Source: Pyrus communis (lineage: Eukaryota; Streptophyta; Magnoliopsida; Rosales; Rosaceae). Taken from it: a stretch of DNA of 64,000 bases. The stretch is taken from assembly GCF_963583255.1 (NCBI RefSeq), contig NC_084804.1:22884061-22948060 (forward strand), given 5' to 3'. The position numbers and the translations under genes were made by a program. Below are positions 47,419 to 57,943 of this stretch, one piece after another (the stretch's first letter is position 1; each line of letters opens with the position of its first letter). The notes under the pieces were generated by a model that was given only the letters and a program-made list of their open reading frames with translations, did not search any database and was not told the DNA's origin.

Positions 47419-47574
47419 AAACTAGTATCTACACACAAGAGCAAACAAGACAAGTAACCAACTTAATAGACTCGGCACAAAAACAAAACACATACACACG
47501 GTGCAAAAATTAAAACAAAACAGAAACTAAACAATTTAAACAAGACTCAAGACAAGGGATTAGCAACTTTGCTA

Positions 47575-47593
47575 ATCCCCGGCAACGGCGCCA
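47575..47593 (-). promoter_or_regulatory. Primer-binding site (tRNA-Asp), copy A
   Basis: Plus strand ATCCCCGGCAACGGCGCCA equals the 3' end of plant tRNA-Asp including CCA, so the minus strand is its complement. It lies five bases inside the 5' LTR. The match appears perfect over 19 bases. tRNA-Asp priming is typical of Athila-like elements. Confidence 0.9.
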
Positions 47594-47598
47594 AAATT

Positions 47599-49873
47599 TG
47601 ATGCGAGAATTATACGCACACAAATTAAACCCTATTTCTGACAATTGTAGTATAGGTATAAGTAGGGATCGTTCTAGACCGGGGATTAGGAGGGCTTGCT
47701 AAAACCTCTAAACTGACTCAAAAACATAAAAACAAAGTTAAAAACGTTCACAAAGACTCAAGGGACTCAAAACAAGTTCAAAAGACTCAAAACTGCCTAA
47801 AAACACTAACTAGGCAGTTTCTGACCTTAAACCCAATTTTGGACGAATTTAAGATTATGGCTTGATTCAAAACACTTTAAAACATAAACTGAACAGATTC
47901 TAAGCACTAAAGAACAAGAAAGTAAAGGGGGGGGGGGGTTTTGATTTGACGAGAATTGAATTAACAAAACAAGTTGTGAAATTAGGAAGATTATAAAACG
48001 AATTCCTTGAAAACAAGATAATGGATGGATTAGTTAGAGGTCCATTCTCCACACATGAGACATTTGTATATGAATCGATTCTCCAATTGCTTTTCACTAA
48101 CTATGATGCTCAACACCCCAAGTTAACCGTGATGCACTAATTAACCTTCAAATCTTCCTTATGTCAGTGAATTGGATGATGCATGCGACAATTCAAATCA
48201 TTCTCCAACGGTCCTCAACATGAATGCATAGAAGAAGTACAGTGAGAGATCATTATGCTCTATGAAAATTATAAATGTTGACGAGGCAATTGTAACTATG
48301 AATGCATGAAACTCTTGCCAAGAATTCAATTAACGCGGTTGTGACTAGCAACCTTCACTACTCATGTTTATAAACTTGTGACGATTAGGTGAAACTCGTT
48401 TATAAACTAGCATCGAGTTTATGCATGAAGACTAAGTATGCATCCCTAATCAACATACAAAAACAAGTTTTTAATAAACAGATAATTGAATTGCAATCAC
48501 AACTTAACAAATCACAATTGGAAGAAATCAATTCATATTTCAAACATGTTCATGGCTTCGAACTTTCCCCTAACTAATTAGGGGTTTAGCCACGCATGAT
48601 TACAACAAACTTAGAAGATAATAACAAAGTAACCATTGAAATCAAGGAGAGGAAACACCTCAAAATTCCAACAACTCAAACTTGAATTGTATGAACGTTT
48701 AGGCCTCTTCTCCTCCTCTTTGTTGTGGCACAAGGTCTAAGGATAGTGTTTTGGAGGGTATTTGTATGTGGAATGGAGTGGGGTGGTAGGATAGTGTTTT
48801 GGAGGGATGGGAAGCCACGGCCAAGGGAAGTGTGGATGCTGGAATAGTAGGGAACTCACGGCCAAAGGGCAGTTTTTGATGTCTGAATGGGAATCCCCCT
48901 TTGTGGCTGCAATGGATGCTTATTTATAGGTGGATGAATGATTAAAAGAGGGAATATGACAACTAGGAGAGAATGATTAAAGAGGGCATGCATGTGGAAG
49001 TGTGGCTGGCTGTTTTATAAAGGGGGAAAGCTTGAGGGTTATGCACGGCTTAGGATGTTTGGTGCTGGAAATGAATGTGAAAGTATGTGAATTAAAGCTA
49101 GGGTGAATGATGATGAATGCATGTGGATTAAAGAGGGAATATGGAAGAGTGTGGCTGCAATGATGAAGTGGGAAGGCTGGAAAGCTGCAGCAAGGTGTGT
49201 GGAGGTGCTGGAATTGAATGGTTATGCACGGCAAAGGGATGTTTGGTGCTGGAAATGAATGTGAAAGCATGTGAATTAAAGCTAGGGTGAATGATGATGA
49301 ATGCATGTGGATTAAAGAGTGAATGATGGCTGCAATAATGAAATGGAATGCTGGAAAGGGTATGAAATGCACGGCAAAAGCTTGTTGTTGGTGTTGGAAT
49401 TATTATGCACGGGTTTGAAGATTGTGTTTGGGGAGAGAATGGGAATGCACGGCACACAAGGGTTGTGATGGTGTGAAGTGTGAATGGCTGAGATTGTTTA
49501 ATGAATGAATGTGTTTAAATGGTTTAAAATAGGAAAGAAGGCCCTCCTTTGCACGGCAAGGAAGGGAAACATCAAGGGGATACACGGCATGGCTTAAGGT
49601 TGCAAGTTTTGTGACCTAGAATAGGTAGGAACCTTCTTTGACTAAGATTCCTCATTTGATTAGGAATCCTCTTCAATTTCGTCCATTCCTTTTGCTCCAA
49701 ACGTAAGCTATCCATTCCAAGCCCAATTTTGCTCCAAAATGCACCTTTTTGCTTCCTTAGCCATATGAACCTAGAAACACACGAAAATGGCATAAACTAC
49801 TAAAACAACTAGGAATTAACAATATAAATGCACGAAAACAAGCTAAGTAAGTCGCCTAAATATGCTCCTATCA
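47599..49873 (-). repeat. Copy A 5' LTR, 2275 bases
   Basis: Nearly identical to 38410-40678; the visible differences are scattered single bases and a longer G run (47928-47938). It contains the same internal 190-base duplication. Confidence 0.9.
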
Positions 49874-50356
49874 AATTCCCCCACACTTAGCTTTTGCTAG
49901 TCCTCGAGCAAAACAAAACAACAAAAGAACACGAAACTAGACAAAATGAACAAAAACACAACCTACACCTTCCAACATTTGCCTCAGGGATTTCCAATGC
50001 ACATGACATGTTAAAAATCATCATTCCCACAGATTTTAGTCATCTTCACACTTAAGTACATTCTTAATCATAGTCACCACATACTAGTTCACAATTAAGC
50101 ATTTAAAACCATGTTTTGAATGTAGTAACATGCCTTAGAGAATTTGCTCAATTCCTTACAAGATAAGCACTCAATTTTTCACTCAGATTTTCTAACTACA
50201 CACCCTAATCTAGTCATATGTGAGAAGATTGATGTAAACATGAAAATGAACACTCACATATATGTATTACAAAGAAAGCAATTTCTGGAGTTAATAAGCA
50301 TGTTTAGATATGATCTCATGAATGGAATGCTACTACTTAAACGCGAGAACCAGTGA
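49874..50356 (-). mobile_element. Partial extra internal region joined to the 5' LTR
   Basis: These 483 bases match 40679-41161 almost perfectly, including the polypurine tract next to the LTR. They are the 3' internal end of another unit, so the structure is LTR-interior-LTR-partial interior. The match ends abruptly at AACCAGTGA (50356), where the old plus-oriented LTR resumes. Confidence 0.85.
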
Positions 50357-51338
50357 TCTCATGGCTATATTTGCATTATGATTTGATTACTTCCAATTGT
50401 GATTTCATGAATGGTGAATTCAATTTACTTATCTATTTGAATTAAAACTTGTTTATGTATATAAATTGAGAGTGCACACTTAATTTGCATGCATAAATCT
50501 GATGCTAGGGTATAAGGAAATTTCACCTAATCATTGGGAACTTATATTCATGAGTAGTTAAGGTTGTTAGTCCCAATCATGTTAAGTAAATTCTTGGCAT
50601 AAGTATCATGCGTTGTCATAGTTACGAGTGCCTCGTCAACACTTATGATTTTCATAGAATTTAATGATCTTTGATTGTTTCTCCATTATGCGCTTTCATG
50701 TAGAGAACTTTTGAGGAATAATTTGATTGCAATGCGCTAATTCCATTCAATTCAATGGCCTAAGGAAAATCTGAGAGTTAATTTAAGCGTACCTAATTAA
50801 CTTGGGGTGTTGAGGTTCATGATTCATTGAATAAGCAACTGGAGATTGTTTTGTATGCAAGTATGCCATGTGTGGAGAAAGACCTCCTAGCTAGCCTACC
50901 ATCCACTTAATTCTACCAATTTCGTGCAAATCTGCCTAGTTAAATTTCTTGCTTTGTTTGTTTTATTTTCGTCCAAAACCAAATCCCCATTTATTCTAGA
51001 GTGTCTAACTAGTTAGAATATGTTTTAGATTGTGTTTTCAAGAGTTTTGAGTCAAGTTAGAACCAAATTTCGTCTAATTTTGTGTTTAGAGTCAAATCTG
51101 CCCAATTTGTGTTTTTTAGGCAGTTTTGAGTGTTTTTAGCTCATTGTGAGTCTTGTGAACTTGTTTTGAGTCTTTTGAGTTGAGTTAAGTGTTTAAAAGC
51201 TTTGTTTTATTTATTTGAGTCAGTTTAAAGTGTTTAGCAATCCCTCATAATCCCCGGTTTAAGAACGATCCCTACTTACTTATATGCTACAATTGTCAAA
51301 AGAGGGTTAATTTGTGCGTTAAGTTAATTTTCGCATCA
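50357..51338 (+). mobile_element. Right piece of the old plus-oriented LTR
   Basis: Runs parallel to the minus strand of the copy A LTR, for example CTTCCAATTGTGATTTCATG, GCATAAATCTGATGCTAG and the final GCATCA at 51338. It is much more diverged than the copy A LTRs are from each other. Together with 38310-38409 it forms an old solo LTR with internal loss at the insertion point. Confidence 0.75.
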
Positions 51339-51343
51339 AACCC

Positions 51344-54188
51344 ATCCATCACAGTTAGACACTTTGGTGATTCTGTAGCCATAACGCACCTATGGAAAAC
51401 AAGCATCAAACCATAGATACTACAAGCTAGTGCAACATGTAGGAAGAAATGTACAAGCACACAAAGCGAAGCACAAGGGATCTACCTTGGGAAAGCAAGC
51501 AGGCCTACCTTGGAAAAGCAAGTAGTTGCATTCTGGGAAAGCACAAGGGTACGTTCATAAAATTAAAAATCTTTCATGCAAAAGTCTAAGACTTTAACAT
51601 AGGATTATTTTCCCTACATGCTATCATGCAAAACATATGAATCTTTCCTTACACATGCCATGCTATCAAAGCCCTAAAAGATCTAGTCAGGAAAAGTATG
51701 ATACATGCATATCCAAGCAAAAAACACTATATGCAGTCAAGCTAATCATGCCAAGCATATCAATGCAATTAACCAATTAATCCCACTCAAGCACACACCA
51801 ACATGCAAACAAGCTAGGCTCGATGATAATTGCGCAGTACACATGAAAAAGCAAGAAAGATATCACAAAAGGTGAACGCGCATGATTTCAAAGTAGCAGG
51901 ATTACCCTAGGAGTTGAGTTCGACTTCTCGAAGGAAAGAGCCACACCCCTTGTGCACCCATGCTGAAACCCCAAAATCTTTGGAACGTATAGTCAAAAGG
52001 AAGAAACGCATGGCTAATTTCTTCACCAGTGCAAATAGAGAAGGCATAAATAAGAAGGAAAATTCAAAAAGGTCAAGGGAAGAACTTCCTCACCTAAGGA
52101 AAACCTTGTCGTGAGCACGGAGAATCACGAACAGGATGGCACAACTTAGCGCAGAAAATAGAGAGGAATTTGGAAAGAAAAGTAGTCATGAAAAATTTGA
52201 AGAAGGGAGGAGAATTAAAGAAGCACAGGAAAAGAAAGACAAATTAAACACTTGTCCTAGGGAGAATAGTAGTTTGTAATGGTTCCCAAGTGAAGGCGGG
52301 GGAATACCTAGAGTTTCTACATATGATTGGACGTGCATGGGAAGTAAGAGAGTAGAACGGCAAAGAGTTATCAGTTGCCATGCGGGAAGAAGAAGAGTCC
52401 CATCAAGAAGCCTATGTTCAAAAAAGGAATCCCTTGGGCCTGGGGTTGATTATTCAACCCACTCAAGGTTTCTTGTAGCCTAAATAATCAAGTGGGCAAA
52501 TGTTGGAACCCAAAAATGTCACACGCGAATCTAACCAAGTCTCAAGGCCCAATTGTTATGCAAAGCCTACATTCAAGCCAAAAACATGCCAAAGTGTCGG
52601 ATCGATGAAGAATATATTTACAAACATGCCATGCCACGGTAATTAAGTCGGATATTCACATAAATCATGCCATGCTCATGCCTATGGATCACGCCAAGCT
52701 TTTTCATGCTAATCACTATTCATGCTAAGCCCAAGTCACATATTCGAGGCTTGTCAAGTGGATTGTGGTGTGGATGGTTATAGAAGGTTATTGGGCCTAC
52801 ATGGAATCGAGGTTATGGAAGACTTTGGGCTTCTTAGGGTCCCAAGGATCTAAGCCTATACCCTTTGCATTTGATATAGGCAGCATTGAGAGAAAACTAG
52901 ACTAGTTTACCCATTTCCCTAATAAGCCAACCCTTTTAGTTGGGACTAAACTAGATTCCTGCATTAAATGCATGCTAAGCCTAGCAAGTCAGGCATTTAA
53001 TGTTGACTTTCCTTTCCCAGCTTGAACATGCGAAAGCCATGAGGTGTGCTACCAGAAGTAGCGCATGCAGAAGGCCAACCTAGGAAAACCGTGCCTCGAG
53101 AAGAAGCAGACTGCAGGTTTTAACAGTACAGCTACCTTACACCAAAAAGGGAATAATAGGAGGGCTAGGGAGAAAGGAAGGGGAATACCTAACCACAAAG
53201 GGAGATTCTTTTGAAGCTTAGAGAAGAACCCTTCACTTACATAAGGAGGGATAAACCATTTAAGCAAGGGGGTTGTAGGTAACACAGAAAGATAGAGATA
53301 ATGTAGGGGAGAGAAATACCCAATAAATAAGCCTAGAGAGTTCCACCTAGCCCAGAAACATACTCCAAGCCTCAAGCATCATCACCCATGCAATCTTAGT
53401 AATTTCCACAACCTTCCATTAAAAAGTCCAACCATTAGAAACCTTACTATCACCCTGGGAAAGCCTAGATTATCTAGTCAAGAATACCATGTGAATCCTT
53501 TCTCTCTCATGTTAAACCGATAATCTCCTAGCTTCCACACCACGCTTCACTTGAGCAAGTCATTATCTTAATCAATCATGATATCTTCGAGCAGTTGATC
53601 TTATCGGGGTATTTCCTAAGACAAACTAACTCTTTCGAGATATTCCAGGAATTGTTACGAATTCGTACCAAGTGAGACAAGAGGACATTCTCAAAGCCCA
53701 AGTCTCCCTCGACCTAAAAGCTGGAAACTCAAGTTTTAAGCTTGGATGTTTTGTTCTTCATATTTCCAGGATCTGGCGAGGAAGACTAGTAAGTTCTCAT
53801 TGAGTCCGAGGGGGATTTAACCTCTACTTATCCAAGTTTGAAGTTGGGTGAGTTCCTGAGCTTAATTACGAGGTTTTGGTTTGATTTTAGTTGAAAAAAC
53901 TTTGAAATGGGTGTAATTCGAGCTTGGGATCGCGTTTTAGGTTTTCAACAATTTTTGGTGACAACTTCAACGATAGTTAATTACAATCGACGATAGATTT
54001 GATGGCGACAACGGTTGGTCTGTTAGACTTAACAACATATTCCACTAGAGAAGGTATATTTTGTCTCATTGGTTCAATCTTTTCGATAATTGGTGTGTAG
54101 CTATGGCGACAAAAAGTTCGACGTCTACTTGCTGAACTGCGATGGTGAGTACTATAATGTGTGACCCCACCGCAGTCGCACGTGTTGG
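51344..54188. other. Unassigned DNA between two retrotransposons
   Basis: About 2.8 kb without a supported gene. Open frames of 66-108 codons lack any signature. Short repeated words (CCTTGGGAAAGCAAG, CCTTGGAAAAGCAAG near 51484-51520) are visible. It could be host DNA or an old, unrecognised LTR element; TGTTGGAACCC near 52502 resembles an LTR start, but no partner was found. Confidence 0.4.
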
Positions 54189-56740
54189 ACCTTCCAACAA
54201 TCGTCTCAGATTTCCAATGCACATGACAAGTTAAAAATCATTAGTCCCATAGATTTTTAGCCATCTTTACAGTTAAGTACATTCTTAATCATAGTCACCA
54301 CATACTAGTTCACAATTAAGCATTTAAAACACATTTCGAAAGTAGTAACATGCTTTTAGAGAATTTGCTCAAATCCTTACAAAATATGCACTCGTTTTTC
54401 ACACAGATTTTCTGACTACACACCCTACACTAGTTATATGTGAGAAGATTGATGTAAATATGAATTCTAACACTCACATATGTTATAATAAAGAAAGCAT
54501 TTTCTGGATTTACGATAATGACATGAATATGATCTCATGAATGGAATGCTACTACTTAGAATGAGAACCAGTGATTCCATAAGCTCATATCAATTCCAAA
54601 CTCCACATATTGAATACATAACATCAAGATAGAAGTTGAGGGTTGTAACGGGGCTAAGGGTAATGGTTTAACAAAGAAAGGTAAAGTAAAACAAAGGTTC
54701 TTAAAGTAATAGGAAGCGAAGTAATGAAATTGACACTTAAACTCACTTTTAATGGCAGAAATCAACTTTTAAACACAAGGGAAGATTCATGCAACAACTA
54801 GGGTCAAATTCACTCTTTTGGACCCTTCCTTCAATAACCAATGCTTGTGAGATCATTCTCACTTATTTTTCAACTCTTTTTTTTTTTTTTTTTTTTTCTT
54901 TCTTTTCAACAATTTTTTTTTTCTTTATTTCATTCTTTGGCCGTGCCCTATTATCGTCCCCCACACTTATTTTCTGCAGTATATTGATCAAAAGGAGTTC
55001 ATTCTAAGTCATGCTTCACTATCCTTTAAGAACAAGGGGTTAACAAAGAAAATAAGCTTGAAAAGGCTCAAAAGGGGTAATCCTACAATACATGTGAAAA
55101 GGGATAGGCTTTTTGGCTTTGGCTTGACTAACAACTTCATCTTATTGTATGTTATGCAATCAATATCATGCTTTGAATGAAACGGATATAAGTTCTAGCA
55201 TTTAGTTCTATCATGATACAATTGCATTCTAAGTAGCAACCAAGCAAGGAATAATGAGATCATGCAACAATTTTAGAAAACAAAGAATCACAGAAAATAA
55301 CTCTCCAAAGAAGGTAATGGCTCGAGTCTCACAGGGATGTAGCGTTTGTTTGAGTTCCTTCCTTCAAGCATGTTACAAAAAAACGAATTTTTCTTTTATG
55401 ATTGCATGTGAAGTCATACATTATAACCATAACCAAGCATATACCAAGAGTAAATCAAACTTTCATCTATGTTTATAACTCTTTTTAACAGTCATGCAAC
55501 TATAAACCAAATCCTTATCATTGTGTTGGAAGGTACCCTAAGACACAAACACACAAAAACAACTCAAAACACTCTTTTTAGGCTTTTTTTTTAAAACATG
55601 TTTTTCAAATTTTTATGTGATTTTCGGAGTTATAAAAACAAAACATACTAAAACACTCTAAAACAACTTAAAAACACCTTAAAACAGCAAGGAACAACAT
55701 TTGAAGTTATGGGTGATAAAATCCCACGAATTTGCATTAAATATACTTAGTTTAGTTACCCCCCCACACTTAAATCAAACATTGTCCTCAATGTTTTAAG
55801 CATAGATTCACACAAAACATAAGTAAACAGACAAAAAGCAACTAAACATATTAAACATGGCATAATGTAATTAACAAAGAGAAGAGTTTAGAGACGCAAA
55901 TCTGGTTATAGAGTGTAAATTCCATCTTCTCCTTGGTAATTGCATTGAGGCTTTGATCTTTGTGATTCCACAGGCTTACTCTTGAACTGGTTTCTGCCCA
56001 TCGTTGATTTTCCTTTGTGCTACTTCTTGAACTGGGCAGCAGGATGGTTCTTTTGGTCTCCTCCTTTGGTCTGAGCTTACTCCTTTGGTCTGTTTCTTTG
56101 TTCAATCTTTCCAATTCGTATTGAAAAGGGTTGGAGGATAACTCAGCCTAAGTTTGTCTCCACATGCTTCAATGTATCATTTTCACTTGCCTTACTCGCT
56201 CCCCTTTGCAGAAGTGGTCCATTCTCTGGAAGTGTATCAACCGTTGAAGATGACTACTCGAGAGCAACGCTAGGTAAGCAATCAGGAATAGATTCCAGGC
56301 AGTTGGCTCCAGATCGGAAGACTGACTCCAAGTGCCGGCTGATTGCTTCTTTTACTTTGCCATGCGAGTAAGAACAAGGACAAAGAAAAAGACAGGGAAA
56401 GAGCATGATATGAGATACTTTTGCTTTTGACCTTGATGATATGAGATACCTTTGCTTTGAAGAAGCGGTGAATGAATCAGCACATGCTTCAATCCGCCGT
56501 TTCCTCCTGGGTCATATGTACTCCAGGCATCTGGTATCATCTTTGGGGAAGAAGAAAGAATTGAGTATTTTGAAAGGCTTTGCTGGGAGTGCGCCCTCAG
56601 AGGTGAGGGAGAGTTGGGCATTTTCTTCAGGTTTGCCCTGCCATAAAAGACGAAGGTCGACATATATAGAGATAATATCAAGTGGTGGTACTTTTTACCC
56701 TTGTCGACAAACGTTTTGATCCCGCAAATCCGGCTCTTTG
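54189..56740. other. Non-coding 3' part of copy B
   Basis: Parallel to 40780-43410 of copy A, including a long poly(T) (54880-54898), the CCCCCCCACACTTAAATCAA word (55760) and the conserved ACATTGTCCTCAATGTTTTA. No coding frame is supported. Confidence 0.6.
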
Positions 56741-57110
56741 AAATAGTGGCGCCTCTTCGATCTTTGAATACGCCTCTTCGATTTCTGAGCAGGCGCCCCT
56801 TCGATTTCTGAACGACGCCCCTTCACTTTCTGAACGACACGTGGTAGTGCAGATGCGGCTCCTTTTGACAAAGCTGCACGCGTTTTCTGAAAAGCAGAGA
56901 AAGCGTCGCCGAACTTTGCGCTTGTCGGCTAAAGATGTGTAGATGCGATGATGGCCTCCACGTGTTTTCAGCTTTGTCAGAAATCTTTTGACAAAGTTGA
57001 ACGCGTTTTCTGAAAAGCCGAGGGAGCGTCGCCTAAATTACGCCGGAAAATCCGGCTCTTTGAATTGGTGGACGCGTCGTCTTGGCTTTTTATAGAGCTA
57101 TCAATCACCC
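56741..57110 (+). promoter_or_regulatory. Repeat array and TATA box ahead of the opposite-strand ORF, copy B
   Basis: Units with CTTCGATTTCTGA (56753-56840) are followed by a tandem duplication of about 120 bases (roughly 56865-56985 and 56988-57060), each with TTGACAAAG, CGTTTTCTGAAAAGC and CGCGTCGCC-like words. Next comes CTTTTTATAGAGC (TATA at 57091-57094). The start codon is about 124 bases downstream, after a CT-rich leader. The arrangement mirrors copy A. Confidence 0.6.
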
Positions 57111-57214
57111 CAACACACACACTCTAAAGATTTCCCATTCCTGAAACTCGACTCCGGCCCTTTGTGAAATTTTAACTCCATCCACCCCTTCTCTTTGAAC
57201 ACTTTTGAAAAAAA

Positions 57215-57886
57215 ATGGCAAACTCATCGAACCTTAGCTTAGATTTGAGCCTTAGCAGTGATACGGGCGCGCCGCGTCAAGGTAACGTATGGCGCCCTTC
57301 TTTCTTTTCTTCTAACGGTCCTCTCACAGGTGAAGACTCCGTGATGCAGGACGCCACAACAGCTACAATAGTAGCTAGGAACCTCCTCACTCCAAAAGAT
57401 AGTAGGCTGCTGTCAGGACGGTCCGATGAGTTGGCCGTTCAAGAGTCCCTCGCACTTAGTGTTCAGTGTGCGAGTTCTGTGTCCAACATGGGCCAACGCC
57501 TGCTTGCCCGCTCCCGTCAGGTGGAATCATTGATGGCAGAGGTGGAAAGTCTCAAGCAGGAGATCCAGCAGCTTAAGTATGAGAATAGAAGTTTGCATGT
57601 GCTTGCAAATAACTATTCGTCGGGCATGAAGAGGAAGCTTGATGAGCTGCAAGAATCTGAGGGTCGAATTCACAATGACCGTCAAAGGCTTGCGTCTTAT
57701 CTCCAGAGGCACCTTTTTCCTGGGTCATCCAGCGCTTGGCCAAGTATTGAGGCCTGGAATGCTCTAGCTCCGATGCCTCCCGCTCCGATGGCTTCCGCTC
57801 CGATGCCTCCCGCTTCTATGCCTCCCGCTTCTGCGCCTTCCGCTTTTGCGCCTCGTAGTGGGGCTTCACGTAAACAACCTTTGTGA
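57215..57886 (+). CDS. Coiled-coil protein of unknown function, intact, within copy B
   Basis: A 223-residue ORF on the strand opposite to gag, with its own TATA box and leader. Residues 1-15 hold a short LSLDLSLSS stretch reminiscent of LxLxL repression motifs (inference only). About 95-170 form a strong coiled coil (RQVESLMAEVESLKQEIQQL then KYENRSLHVLANNYSSGMKR). The last 40 residues are a Pro/Ala/Met-rich repeat (APMPPASMPPASA) ending in GASRKQPL. No transmembrane segment, signal peptide or enzyme motif. I recognise no characterised family; similar sequences appear to be repeated in Rosaceae genomes, from memory and unverified. It ends 57 bases from the end of gag, tail to tail, with a poly(T) run between. 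Start chosen: the first ATG, preceded by AAAAAA as in copy A. Confidence 0.7.
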   Translation: MANSSNLSLDLSLSSDTGAPRQGNVWRPSFFSSNGPLTGEDSVMQDATTATIVARNLLTPKDSRLLSGRSDELAVQESLALSVQCASSVSNMGQRLLARSRQVESLMAEVESLKQEIQQLKYENRSLHVLANNYSSGMKRKLDELQESEGRIHNDRQRLASYLQRHLFPGSSSAWPSIEAWNALAPMPPAPMASAPMPPASMPPASAPSAFAPRSGASRKQPL

Positions 57887-57943
57887 AGCTCCACCTTTCT
57901 CCATGTTTACTATCTTTTTTTTTTTTTTTTTACATAAATAAAA

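Larger units (their letters stand above)
38410..49873 (-). mobile_element. Large non-autonomous gypsy-type LTR retrotransposon, copy A
   Basis: An 11.46 kb element read on the minus strand: 5' LTR 49873-47599, tRNA-Asp primer site, gag and protease, an opposite-strand gene, a long non-coding 3' part, polypurine tract and 3' LTR 40678-38410. The gag, DLGAS protease motif and tRNA-Asp primer fit Athila-like elements. No reverse transcriptase, RNase H or integrase is present, so it would depend on another element. The LTRs differ by roughly 30 bases by eye, so the insertion is young. Confidence 0.85.
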
